A DNA stretch of 64,000 bases from SZUA-100 sp965248135. Lineage in GTDB: Bacteria; Pseudomonadota; Alphaproteobacteria; Rhizobiales; Rhizobiaceae. Positions 16,461 through 25,097 of this stretch are shown here, piece by piece (position 1 is the stretch's first letter; every line of letters begins with the position of its first letter). The notes under the pieces are model-generated. The model was not told where the DNA came from, made no database searches, and saw only the letters and a program-made list of their open reading frames with translations. The DNA lies in NCBI GenBank assembly GCA_965248135.1, contig CBDFIN010000012.1:1736001-1800000 (forward strand). The letters are read 5' to 3'. The position numbers and the translations under genes are program-made.

Positions 16461-17923
16461 CAATTTCCACCTACCAGTTTTACCTTTTGTCCGCTCTTCA
16501 GTCTTTCCCCGGCTTGCAGCCCGTTTAGCAACCGAAACAGCGCAAGTTTTCGCGGCGTGCCTTGCATGCGACTGGACAGTGAGGCAACACTGTCACCAGC
16601 CTCGACTTTCACAATAGTCAACTTGAGCGGTCTAAGACGGCTCTTTTCGATGGCTGTCAGTTGGCGAAATGTGCCGGCAATCCGCCTGGCAATAGACGGG
16701 GAATTGGTTTCCGCGACGGGAGCAGCAAGGATGAACCGATAGATTTGTTGACCGGTTCTGATGAGGGTAATTTCGAAACGCCAACCATCTGCCAGGGCCG
16801 ATCCGGTCGCCGCATCAAGGCCGTTAATGATGGTTTTCTTAATACTTGCCGCATCCAGGCCGTTGACCCAGCCGCTTTGAAGATATTGCGAAAGCGTCAC
16901 GTTTCCTGGTTGGCTGATACCATCAAACCGGACGGCAATCTGGTTCGGGCCACCAATCACCACGGCATCGGCCTTGTTGCTGATTTCATATCCTGAGGGA
17001 ACACGAAATGTAATGCCAAGTCCGGCATGCGAAAATCTATTACCGCGAACAAATCCTTCCCTGGCGCTGTCGCCAAAAAGAATGCCGGTGATGCCGGTAA
17101 GAAACGCATCCCGGTTGCGGATGCCTGAACCCGGTGCACCAAAATACCGGGCGTGCCGCTTGGCAAGTTCTATCCGTCTTGGGGTCGAAGGATGGGTGGC
17201 AAGAAAATCACTGCCGTCATCGTTGTTGGAAAGTGAGCTTTGATACCGGGCATGAACATTCATCGCCTCAAGAAAACGGGCAGCGGCAAAGGCATCGTAA
17301 CCTGCTTGCCCGATCATCTTTATGCCTAGCGAATCAGCCTGCAGTTCCTGATTCTGCGAAAATTTCGCCAGATTGATCTTGTTGGCGGCAAGCGCAATTT
17401 TGCCGGCACGATCATTGGACAATACATCTAGCACAACCCGGTCCGCCAGCTTCGACGCCTCCAGTTTGCGGCTACGCTCGATGCCGTGATTAGCGCTGAC
17501 ATGGGCCATCTCATGGGCCAGCACCGCGGCAACTTCGGCAGAATTATTGGCCAGTGCCAAAAGCCCGCGGGTGACATAAAGATAGCCACCCGGTAAAGCG
17601 AATGCATTGACCGAGGGTGAGTTCAACACGGTAATCTGATAGCGAGGGTGTTGCTGCGAAACGTGTTTTGTCAGCGTCGAGGAAATGTTGGCCAGCAATG
17701 CATCCAGCCCACGGTTTTGATAGACGCCACCGTTGGCTGCAAGAATTTTAGGATGCTCCCTGGCGCCGATGCGTACGTTGGGATCACCGGTTCTGGCAAC
17801 AATCTTGTCGGGCTGTAATACTTCTTCCAGCTTCGACTTTTTGCCGCCCGTAAGACTGCATGATGCGCACAAATACACCAGCGCGATGGTGCCGGCAAGA
17901 CGCACCTGCCAGCTAATATCCAC
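16460..17923 (-). CDS. M48 family metalloprotease, lipoprotein-like, with C-terminal LysM-like region
   Basis: About 487 residues. The zinc-protease motif is HEMAHVSANHG (HExxH) in AAVLAHEMAHV, with the third ligand expected in QELQADSLG. Other family motifs are VLNSPSVNAFALPGGYLYVTRGLL. The N-terminus RLAGTIALVYLCASC resembles a lipoprotein signal with a Cys after a short hydrophobic run. The last 60 residues look like LysM (VKVEAGDSVASLSSRM, LNGLQAGERLKSGQKVKL). GTG 17923, one base past the nuclease stop, is preferred; TTG 17968 and GTG 17905 are alternatives. BepA-type relatives act in outer-membrane protein quality control; that role is inferred. Confidence 0.88.
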   Translation of the reverse strand: MDISWQVRLAGTIALVYLCASCSLTGGKKSKLEEVLQPDKIVARTGDPNVRIGAREHPKILAANGGVYQNRGLDALLANISSTLTKHVSQQHPRYQITVLNSPSVNAFALPGGYLYVTRGLLALANNSAEVAAVLAHEMAHVSANHGIERSRKLEASKLADRVVLDVLSNDRAGKIALAANKINLAKFSQNQELQADSLGIKMIGQAGYDAFAAARFLEAMNVHARYQSSLSNNDDGSDFLATHPSTPRRIELAKRHARYFGAPGSGIRNRDAFLTGITGILFGDSAREGFVRGNRFSHAGLGITFRVPSGYEISNKADAVVIGGPNQIAVRFDGISQPGNVTLSQYLQSGWVNGLDAASIKKTIINGLDAATGSALADGWRFEITLIRTGQQIYRFILAAPVAETNSPSIARRIAGTFRQLTAIEKSRLRPLKLTIVKVEAGDSVASLSSRMQGTPRKLALFRLLNGLQAGERLKSGQKVKLVGGN

Positions 17924-17924
17924 A

Positions 17925-18743
17925 TCAATCGGCGATAATTTCAATCTGGCCTGAATGATAAACCTCAATCATTGGTCCGCGCCTGGATACCATCCAACCG
18001 CGCACCCTTATATACTTGCCTTTCAGCTTGCCAAGGCTTCCAATGGAATTGTTAAACCTTTTCAAATGACGTTTTGCAACCGTAACCGTAAAATCACTTT
18101 GCCAATTAGTACCAAAATTCAGGTAAGAGACATTTCTCGCCTTGCCAGTGGACAAAATCCGGCCTTCCACGATGCGATATGCATCCACTTTTTCCACCAA
18201 ATCTTGATCATTTGATGAAAACACTAACAATTCTGGCCAACGCCATATTCCGACCTTTTCAATCCGGGCTTTTTGTTCCTCATCAAGCAGCGCTTGGCCG
18301 CAATCCTGTTCCTCACTTTGCGGCCGCACAATCGCTAGTCCGGCTCTTACCAATTCCCCTTGCAGCCATTTAGATCCCGTTTCATCACGGGCAAAAACCT
18401 GCACCGGGCGCCGGCCATAACGGTCCGGCAATTTTGAGGTTGCGGCTATGCTAATTCCTGCCTGCTTGAGGAATGCGGAAATTTTCTGTTTTGCCCTCGA
18501 TGGTGGATCGGTTTTCAGATTATCGGGAAAATGCAGCCCGGCAAGAGAAAATAGTGCCCCCTTTTGGTCGACGATTTCGTTTATCCGTGAACCTCGTTTG
18601 AGCTTTTGAACAGGCCGAAGATCCGCCTTACAGGGGAGCATCGGCGCAGCGGGCACAGCCATCGCTGCCGGCAGCAAAAACAGACAGAAATATATCAAAA
18701 ATACCTGGAACCGAAGCGCTAATGGCTTGCGGCCACCAATCAT
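17925..18743 (-). CDS. Secreted thermonuclease-like (SNase fold) protein
   Basis: 272 residues with a signal peptide (RFQVFLIYFCLFLLPAAMAVPA). The middle part resembles staphylococcal-nuclease-like domains: LAGLHFPD, SKLPDRYGRRPVQVF, KWLQGELVRAGLAIV, and QKARIEKVGIWRWPE. The usual catalytic Arg of the first motif is not evident, so activity is doubtful. A C-terminal beta-rich region (VEGRILSTGKARNVSYLNFG) resembles an OB-fold segment. Its ATG overlaps the atpC stop by four bases, so it is translated from the ATP synthase transcript, and it is followed directly by the M48 protease gene. Confidence 0.8.
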   Translation of the reverse strand: MIGGRKPLALRFQVFLIYFCLFLLPAAMAVPAAPMLPCKADLRPVQKLKRGSRINEIVDQKGALFSLAGLHFPDNLKTDPPSRAKQKISAFLKQAGISIAATSKLPDRYGRRPVQVFARDETGSKWLQGELVRAGLAIVRPQSEEQDCGQALLDEEQKARIEKVGIWRWPELLVFSSNDQDLVEKVDAYRIVEGRILSTGKARNVSYLNFGTNWQSDFTVTVAKRHLKRFNNSIGSLGKLKGKYIRVRGWMVSRRGPMIEVYHSGQIEIIAD

Positions 18744-19144
18744 GCGGCCATTGCGTCGGCGGCTTCATTGAGCTGGTTAAGCAGGCTTTCCGCCTTGATT
18801 TTCTTGGCTTCGGTATCAGCCTCTTCCAGTTGGCCGCGCGCTTTTTCCAACTGCTGATCCATCGCTTCGCGGTCAAATTCCTCTGCCGGCACGGCAAATT
18901 CTGAAAGCACGGTCAAGCCGCTCGGCGATACGTCGGCAATACCGCCCTTGACGAAGAAGCTTCGCTCATTGCCGTCGGCGAGTTTGGCGACGATCATGCC
19001 CGGACGCATGGTGGAAATAACCGGTGCATGATGGGCCAGAACACCAAAATCACCTTCGCTTCCAGGCACAGTGACCTCAACGGCCTCGGCAGAAAGCTGC
19101 AGTTTTTCCGGTGAAACCAGTTCGAATTTGAAATCTTCGGCCAT
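18740..19144 (-). CDS. atpC: ATP synthase F1 epsilon subunit
   Basis: 134 residues. The N-terminal beta-sandwich (FELVSPEKL, VEVTVPGSEGDFGVLAHHAPVISTMRPG) and helical C-terminal part (EEFDREAMDQQLEKARGQLEEAD) match the F1 epsilon subunit, which couples and inhibits the catalytic core. It starts one base into the stop of the small YHS-like gene (TGATG) and ends overlapping the nuclease gene (ATGA), so it sits in the middle of a coupled series. Confidence 0.97.
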   Translation of the reverse strand: MAEDFKFELVSPEKLQLSAEAVEVTVPGSEGDFGVLAHHAPVISTMRPGMIVAKLADGNERSFFVKGGIADVSPSGLTVLSEFAVPAEEFDREAMDQQLEKARGQLEEADTEAKKIKAESLLNQLNEAADAMAA

Positions 19145-19335
19145 CAGTTTATCCGTTCGTTTGTAAGGGCAATATCAAACACCGAAACCGCCCGTTCAAA
19201 TTTGTCCCTGCAACCGGTATTGCAAAAACCGACCACTCGGTTTTTATACATGGTGAGCGAATCGGTAGAAACCGCTTTGCCCGACCAGGGGCAGGTTTCG
19301 TTAATACAATCGGCGATGGAAAGGCCTTTAGCCAT
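19144..19335 (-). CDS. Small YHS/TRASH-like metal-binding protein in the ATP synthase operon
   Basis: 63 residues, MAKGLSIADCINETCPWSG to ALTNERIN. Four cysteines are visible: DCINETC, then FCNTGCRDKFERAV. The second group with the preceding CPWSGKAVS and the YKNRVVGF strand resembles YHS/TRASH-type domains that bind metals (CPWSGK...FCNTGCRDKF). It lies 5 bp after atpD and overlaps atpC by one base, so it is co-translated with F1 subunits. Its function is unknown; comparable small frames exist at this site in related rhizobia. Confidence 0.75.
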   Translation of the reverse strand: MAKGLSIADCINETCPWSGKAVSTDSLTMYKNRVVGFCNTGCRDKFERAVSVFDIALTNERIN

Positions 19336-19340
19336 AGTGC

Positions 19341-20816
19341 CTAGGCAGCCTCTGCTGCAAGCCTCTGCGCTTTCTCAACCGCCTCATCAATATTGCCAAC
19401 CATGTAGAAAGCCGCTTCAGGCAAATGGTCATAGTCGCCCTCAACCAGCCCCTTGAAGCCCTTGATGGTGTCTTCCAGATCGACCAGTTTGCCTGGCGAC
19501 CCGGTAAACACCTCCGCGACGAAGAATGGCTGGCTCAAGAAACGCTCGATCTTGCGGGCGCGGGCCACCGCCACTTTGTCTTCTTCTGAAAGCTCATCCA
19601 TGCCCAAAATGGCAATAATATCCTGCAGCCCCTTATAACGTTGCAGTACTTCCTGCACTCGACGGGCAACGTCGTAGTGCTCCTCGCCGATAACTGCGGG
19701 ATCAAGCATGCGTGAGGTGGAATCAAGCGGGTCCACTGCCGGATAAATACCCTTTTCCGAAATCGCACGCGACAAAACGGTGGTCGCATCGAGATGCGCA
19801 AACGAGGTTGCCGGCGCAGGGTCGGTCAAATCATCGGCCGGAACATAAATCGCCTGCACTGAGGTAATCGACCCCTTGGTGGTTGTGGTGATGCGTTCCT
19901 GCATGGTGCCCATATCGGTAGCAAGGGTCGGCTGATAACCCACCGCAGAAGGAATACGGCCCAACAGGGCAGACACTTCCGAACCCGCCTGGGTGAAGCG
20001 GAAGATATTGTCAACAAAGTACAACACGTCCTGGCCTTCGTTGCGGAAATGCTCGGCCACGGTCAAGCCGGAAAGTCCGACCCGCGCACGCGCTCCAGGC
20101 GGCTCGTTCATCTGGCCAAACACCATAGCGCATTTAGAACCCTCGCCGCCGCCTTCCTTGTTGACGCCCGATTCGATCATTTCCCAGTATAGATCATTTC
20201 CCTCGCGGGTACGCTCGCCAACACCGGCAAATACCGAATAGCCGCCATGCGCCTTGGCAATATTGTTGATCAATTCGAGAATAAGTACCGTCTTGCCAAC
20301 GCCCGCACCGCCGAACAGGCCGATTTTACCGCCCCTGGCATAGGGAGCCAAAAGATCGACCACCTTGATACCGGTAGCGAGAATCTCTGACTCAGTAGAT
20401 TGCTCGACAAAGGGTGGCGCATCCTGGTGGATGGCGCGTTTTTCTGCGGTTTTGATCGGACCGGCCTCATCCACCGGTTCCCCAATGACGTTCATGATAC
20501 GGCCAAGGGTTTCATCCCCCACGGGCATGGCAATCGGTTCTCCCATATCAAAAACTTCCTGCCCGCGCACCAGACCCTCACTCGCATCCATGGCAATAGT
20601 GCGCACGGTATTTTCACCCAGGTGCTGAGCGACTTCCAACACCAGCCGGTTACCGTTGTTATCGGTCTCCAGCGCGTTGAGGATTTTTGGCAGATGTTCG
20701 GTGAACTGGACATCAACAACCGCGCCGATAACCTGTGTAACCCGGCCAGTATTGCCTTTCGATGCTGCGGCTTTCTTGGCCGAAGTCTTTTTTGCGGTAG
20801 ATGCAGCTTTCGCCAT
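19341..20816 (-). CDS. atpD: ATP synthase F1 beta subunit
   Basis: 491 residues. It carries the catalytic nucleotide sites. Walker A is GGAGVGKT (about 168-175), and other signatures are LFGGAGVGKTVLI, GERTREGNDLYWEM, FVDNIFRFTQAGSEVSALLGR and PAVDPLDSTSR. An Ala/Lys/Ser-rich extension of about 21 residues (MAKAASTAKKTSAKKAAASK) precedes the usual start at GRVTQVIGAVVDV; such a tail is common in alphaproteobacteria. It follows atpG after 20 bp and precedes the small YHS-like gene. Confidence 0.99.
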   Translation of the reverse strand: MAKAASTAKKTSAKKAAASKGNTGRVTQVIGAVVDVQFTEHLPKILNALETDNNGNRLVLEVAQHLGENTVRTIAMDASEGLVRGQEVFDMGEPIAMPVGDETLGRIMNVIGEPVDEAGPIKTAEKRAIHQDAPPFVEQSTESEILATGIKVVDLLAPYARGGKIGLFGGAGVGKTVLILELINNIAKAHGGYSVFAGVGERTREGNDLYWEMIESGVNKEGGGEGSKCAMVFGQMNEPPGARARVGLSGLTVAEHFRNEGQDVLYFVDNIFRFTQAGSEVSALLGRIPSAVGYQPTLATDMGTMQERITTTTKGSITSVQAIYVPADDLTDPAPATSFAHLDATTVLSRAISEKGIYPAVDPLDSTSRMLDPAVIGEEHYDVARRVQEVLQRYKGLQDIIAILGMDELSEEDKVAVARARKIERFLSQPFFVAEVFTGSPGKLVDLEDTIKGFKGLVEGDYDHLPEAAFYMVGNIDEAVEKAQRLAAEAA

Positions 20817-20836
20817 TTTTAATATCCTCGCATACT

Positions 20837-21712
20837 CTAGAGCGCCTCTGCGCCCGAGATAATTTCAATCAATTCCTTGGTGATTTGCGCCTGACGTTGC
20901 CTGTTATAGGAAATCGTCAGTTTGTCGATCATTTCACCGGCATTACGGGTCGCATTGTCCATTGCTGACATCCGCGCGCCCTGTTCGGAGGCGCCGTTTT
21001 CCAGCAACGCCCGAAAAATCTGTATCGAAACATTGAGCGGCAGCAGATCATCCAGGATCTCGCCTTCATCCGGCTCATACTCGTAAAAACCGCCTGCGGT
21101 ATCACCATTGTGTTGACCGATCTGCGGTGGGATTATCTGCTGCGCCTGCGGTATCTGGGTAATCACCGACTGGAATTCGGAATAAAACAACGTCGCCACA
21201 TCAAAGGTGTCTTGCTCGAACAACTCGATAATTTTGCGACCGATCGGATCCGCATCGGTAAATGTAACATTCTTGACTTGGCGCATATCGACCAGATCGA
21301 TGATGATATCGCCGAACTCTCCGCGCAGTACATCATAGCCCTTCTTGCCGATACACAGCATCTTCACCTTCTTGCCGGCTGTCTGCAATTCGCGCGCATG
21401 GTCACGCGCCAACCGGGCAATCGACGAGTTAAATCCGCCGCATAGCCCGCGCTCCGCCGTGGCCACAATCAGCAGGTGTGTATCGTCCTTGCCGGTACCG
21501 ACCATAAGTGCCGGCGCATCGTCCCGGCCTTCCATTGAAGCGGCGATATTGGCCAGAACCTTGCCCATGCGCTTGCCATAGGGGCGGGCCGCCTCGGCTG
21601 CTTCCTGGGCCTTGCGCAGTTTCGCCGCCGCGACCATTTGCATGGCCTTGGTGATCTTCTGCGTCGCCTTGACCGAGGCAATGCGGTTTCTAAGTTCCTT
21701 GAGGCTTGCCAT
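20837..21712 (-). CDS. atpG: ATP synthase F1 gamma subunit
   Basis: 291 residues, the rotating central stalk. The N-terminus MASLKELRNRIASVKATQKITKAM and the C-terminus ATRNAGEMIDKLTISYNRQRQAQITKELIEIISGAEAL are the two conserved coiled-coil helices. TAERGLCGGFNSSI is the family motif in the globular part. The gene lies between atpA (28 bp away) and atpD (20 bp away). Confidence 0.98.
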   Translation of the reverse strand: MASLKELRNRIASVKATQKITKAMQMVAAAKLRKAQEAAEAARPYGKRMGKVLANIAASMEGRDDAPALMVGTGKDDTHLLIVATAERGLCGGFNSSIARLARDHARELQTAGKKVKMLCIGKKGYDVLRGEFGDIIIDLVDMRQVKNVTFTDADPIGRKIIELFEQDTFDVATLFYSEFQSVITQIPQAQQIIPPQIGQHNGDTAGGFYEYEPDEGEILDDLLPLNVSIQIFRALLENGASEQGARMSAMDNATRNAGEMIDKLTISYNRQRQAQITKELIEIISGAEAL

Positions 21713-21740
21713 CAGGCTATTCCTGTCTCAACAACACCGC

Positions 21741-23270
21741 TTATTCAAAGCCCTTGGCGAAGGCGTCTATCGCCGCCGTCAGCTGTTCCTTGATCGAATC
21801 GCTCAGCGCCGCCTGATCACGGATTTCCTTCAACAGATCGCCATGGTCGGTTCGAAGGCTGGCCAAAAGCCCCTGCTCAAACGCCCCAACCTGGCTAACT
21901 TCGAGACGATCAAGATAACCGTTCACCCCGGCAAAGATGACCGCAACCTGTTCTTCGGTCTTCAACGGTGAAAACTGCGGTTGCTTCAACAGTTCGGTCA
22001 GCCTGGCACCACGATTGAGCAGACGCTGGGTTGCCGCATCAAGGTCGGAACCGAATTGCGCAAAGGCCGCCATTTCGCGATATTGCGCCAGTTCACCCTT
22101 GATCGAACCAGCCACCTGTTTCATCGCCTTGACCTGGGCCGAAGAACCAACGCGGGAAACCGAAAGACCGACATTGACAGCCGGGCGAATGCCCTGGAAA
22201 AACAGGTCTGTTTCAAGGAAGATCTGGCCGTCGGTAATCGAAATCACATTGGTTGGAATAAATGCCGAAACATCATTGCCCTGGGTCTCGATCACCGGCA
22301 GGGCGGTCAGCGAACCGGCACCGTTTTCCTCGTTCAATTTAGCCGAACGTTCCAGAAGCCGCGAGTGCAGATAAAATACATCACCGGGATAGGCCTCACG
22401 CCCTGGTGGACGGCGAAGCAGCAGTGACATCTGGCGATAGGACACCGCCTGTTTGGAAAGATCATCATAGCCGATCAGTGCATGCATGCCATTATCGCGG
22501 AAGAACTCGCCCATGGCACAGCCGGTAAACGGTGCCAGATACTGCATGGGGGCCGGATCGGAAGCCGTTGCCGCCACAATAATCGAATATTCAAGCGCGC
22601 CGCGCTCCTCCAGAACCTTGACGAGCTGGGCAACAGTTGAACGCTTTTGACCCACCGCCACATAAACGCAGTAAAGCTTGTCGTTTTCAGGCCCCGCGTC
22701 ATGAATCGGTTTCTGGTTGAGGATGGTATCGAGAATGATAGCCGTCTTGCCGGTCTGGCGGTCGCCGATGATCAGTTCGCGCTGACCACGGCCAACCGGA
22801 ATGAGCGCATCGATTGACTTCAGCCCCGTCGACATCGGCTCATGCACCGATTTGCGTGGAATAATGCCCGGCGCCTTCACATCAACCCTGGAACGGGTTT
22901 TAGAAGTGATTGGGCCCTTGCCGTCAATGGGATTGCCAAGCGCATCAACCACCCGGCCGAGCAATTCCTTGCCAACCGGCACGTCAACGATGGCGCTGGT
23001 TCTTTTAACCGTGTCGCCTTCCATAATGTCGCGGTCATTACCGAAGATCACCACACCGACATTGTCGGATTCAAGGTTGAGCGCCATGCCCTGGATACCT
23101 CCCGGGAACTCAACCATTTCACCGGCCTGAACATTATCCAGGCCATAGACGCGGGCAATACCGTCACCGACGGAAAGCACCTGGCCGACCTCGGAGACTT
23201 CCGCCTCTTTGCCGAAATTTTTGATTTGGTCTTTCAGAATTGCGGAAATTTCCGCAGCACGAATATCCAT
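21741..23270 (-). CDS. atpA: ATP synthase F1 alpha subunit
   Basis: 509 residues, normal length. The N-terminus is MDIRAAEISAILKDQI; Walker A GDRQTGKTAI (about 169-178), the signature AYRQMSLLLRRPPGREAYPGD and the nearby VSRVGSSAQVKAMKQ are present. The alpha subunits hold non-catalytic nucleotide sites. The start codon overlaps the atpH stop by one base (23270), so the two are coupled. Confidence 0.99.
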   Translation of the reverse strand: MDIRAAEISAILKDQIKNFGKEAEVSEVGQVLSVGDGIARVYGLDNVQAGEMVEFPGGIQGMALNLESDNVGVVIFGNDRDIMEGDTVKRTSAIVDVPVGKELLGRVVDALGNPIDGKGPITSKTRSRVDVKAPGIIPRKSVHEPMSTGLKSIDALIPVGRGQRELIIGDRQTGKTAIILDTILNQKPIHDAGPENDKLYCVYVAVGQKRSTVAQLVKVLEERGALEYSIIVAATASDPAPMQYLAPFTGCAMGEFFRDNGMHALIGYDDLSKQAVSYRQMSLLLRRPPGREAYPGDVFYLHSRLLERSAKLNEENGAGSLTALPVIETQGNDVSAFIPTNVISITDGQIFLETDLFFQGIRPAVNVGLSVSRVGSSAQVKAMKQVAGSIKGELAQYREMAAFAQFGSDLDAATQRLLNRGARLTELLKQPQFSPLKTEEQVAVIFAGVNGYLDRLEVSQVGAFEQGLLASLRTDHGDLLKEIRDQAALSDSIKEQLTAAIDAFAKGFE

Positions 23271-23851
23271 TAGCCGACCTCTTTAAGTGCTAGCTTTAGG
23301 GAAGAGAGTTTGGTTTTAAGCGATGTATCGATCTGGCGTGAGCCGACCTTTACAATCATGCCGCCGAGGATCGACGGATCGACAGTTGCGTTAAAGGCAA
23401 CGTCTTTGCCAACGACGCTTTTCAGCGCCGCTTTCAATTTTTTGGTTTGTGTCGCCGTTAGCGGCTGCGCCACGGTGACATCGGCAGCAACCTCACCGCG
23501 ATGGGCTGCCATCAATTCGGTGAAACTGTTCAAAATGCCGGGGATTGCAAATAACCGCCTGTTTGCGGTTACGACCTGGATAAAATTACCCACCAGACCA
23601 GTAATCTTCGCCTTGGCCAGCACGGCGCCAACTGCTTTCAACTGGTCATCGGCGGTAAAGGCCGGTGAACGTACCAGCCGCATCAAATCATCACTACCAT
23701 CCAAAAGCGCACCAAAGCGAGCAAGATCATCTTCTGTTTTGGAGAGTTTTTTCTCGCTCAGTGCGAGATCAAACAGGGCCGATGCATAACGTTCGGCAAC
23801 GCCGGAAGCAGATTTTGCAGATTGAGCCACGCGTTGATCTTCTCTCGACAA
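23270..23851 (-). CDS. atpH: ATP synthase delta subunit
   Basis: 193 residues from TTG 23851. GTG 23830, preceded by GAGAAGA, gives a shorter protein closer to rhizobial relatives, which begin near SGVAERYASALFDLAL, so the start is uncertain by seven codons. Other features are TANRRLFAIPGILNSFTELMAAHRGEV, ATQTKKLKAALKSVVGKDV, and GGMIVKVGSRQIDTSLKTKL, all typical of the OSCP/delta stalk protein. It is the first gene of the F1 operon; F0 genes (atpB, E, F) are absent here, which agrees with their separate location in Rhizobiales. Confidence 0.97.
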   Translation of the reverse strand: MSREDQRVAQSAKSASGVAERYASALFDLALSEKKLSKTEDDLARFGALLDGSDDLMRLVRSPAFTADDQLKAVGAVLAKAKITGLVGNFIQVVTANRRLFAIPGILNSFTELMAAHRGEVAADVTVAQPLTATQTKKLKAALKSVVGKDVAFNATVDPSILGGMIVKVGSRQIDTSLKTKLSSLKLALKEVG

Positions 23852-24144
23852 TGACCCGCATTGGTGGCCACCGGTGCCACCTGAATGCAGGCTTTATGAT
23901 TTAATCTCTTAAGCTTCTGCCAACTGACTACATCCGCCGAAACCGACGTTCACCTAGCACAGGATTTTTTTGACCGCAACAGGCCAAATACCAGCTTTTG
24001 GCTACCATGATGAATTTAAATCTGATTTCTCAAAATCGGCACACAATCCAGCGAAATTCAAATCCTTGAACCACGCTGGAATCATTGACTTGCCGGTTAC
24101 CGGCCCATAGACAGTCGTACTGCCAAGTAATTTCCGGAATTTTC

Positions 24145-25095
24145 TTGTCTGAAATCATCACCATCATCCTGCCGGTATTCTCGCTGATCGCGTTTGGTTA
24201 TTTTGTCACACTGTCCGGACTGATGAGCGATGAAGTGGGCGATGCCCTTTCACGTTTCATATTTGTCATCGCCATACCGGCGCTGTTGATCAAGATACTC
24301 GCCACCGCCGATTTTTCCGCCGCCAGTCCCTGGGCACTGTGGTTTGCCTATTTCGTTGCAGTAGCAATAGTCTGGACAATATCGGCGATCATTACCACCA
24401 GGGTGTTTGGCCGGGACAAAAGATCGGCCGTCATTGCCGGTGTCTCGGCGGGCTTTTCCAATCTGGTGCTTGTCGGCATCCCGCTGGTTGACCGTGCTTA
24501 TGGTGATGAGGGCCTTGCGGTGCTGGTGCTGCTGGTTTCCGTCCATATGCTGGTAATGACAACGACGACAACGCTGTTGATGGAGCACGCGATACGGGCC
24601 GACGGAGTGGAAAACACCACCTATGACTTACCCGGGCAGCTCAAAAGCATCGGCACCGGTATTTTCACCAATTCAATCATTTTGGGTATCCTGGCCGGTT
24701 TGGCGTGGAAGGCAAGCACGGTGCCATTTGTCGGATTACCGGCTGAATTAATAGGCACCATCGGCGCTACAGCCGGGCCGCTGGCGCTGTTGTCAATCGG
24801 CATGGGGCTCAATAAATACGGCCTAAAGGGCAATTTGCGGCAAGGGGCCTTGCTGGCCTTCCTTTCACTATTCGTGATGCCGGTCGTGGTCTATGTGCTG
24901 TGCCGCAATGTATTTTTTCTGCCCTACCTTTGGCTCAAGGTCGCGGTTATCTGTGCCGGCCTGCCTGCGGGCGTCAATGCCTATCTGTTCGCCAGCTATT
25001 TCAAGGTGGCAGAAGGTCTGGCATGCAATACCATTATTCTCACCGTAGGCGGCAGCGTGTTCAGTTTAAGTTTCTGGCTGTGGTTTTTGGGCTGA
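24145..25095 (+). CDS. AEC family (auxin efflux carrier-like) permease
   Basis: 316 residues with about ten membrane segments. The start TTG 24145 (protein then reading SEIITIILPVFSLIAFGY) was chosen over an upstream frame extension because the extension lacks membrane or family features. Signatures are PVFSLIAFGYFVTLSGLM at the first helix, SAGFSNLVLVGIPLV (the conserved NxxxxGxP motif), and the C-terminal PAGVNAYLFASYF. Members export carboxylates or related compounds; the substrate is not predictable. It is convergent with gluQ, with only two bases between. Confidence 0.9.
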   Translation: MSEIITIILPVFSLIAFGYFVTLSGLMSDEVGDALSRFIFVIAIPALLIKILATADFSAASPWALWFAYFVAVAIVWTISAIITTRVFGRDKRSAVIAGVSAGFSNLVLVGIPLVDRAYGDEGLAVLVLLVSVHMLVMTTTTTLLMEHAIRADGVENTTYDLPGQLKSIGTGIFTNSIILGILAGLAWKASTVPFVGLPAELIGTIGATAGPLALLSIGMGLNKYGLKGNLRQGALLAFLSLFVMPVVVYVLCRNVFFLPYLWLKVAVICAGLPAGVNAYLFASYFKVAEGLACNTIILTVGGSVFSLSFWLWFLG

Positions 25096-25097
25096 AT

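Noticed and set aside
23852..24144. Promoter of the ATP synthase operon
   Set aside because: A TTGCGG with a poor -10 (TAGGTG) is visible on the minus strand, but the match is too weak to list.
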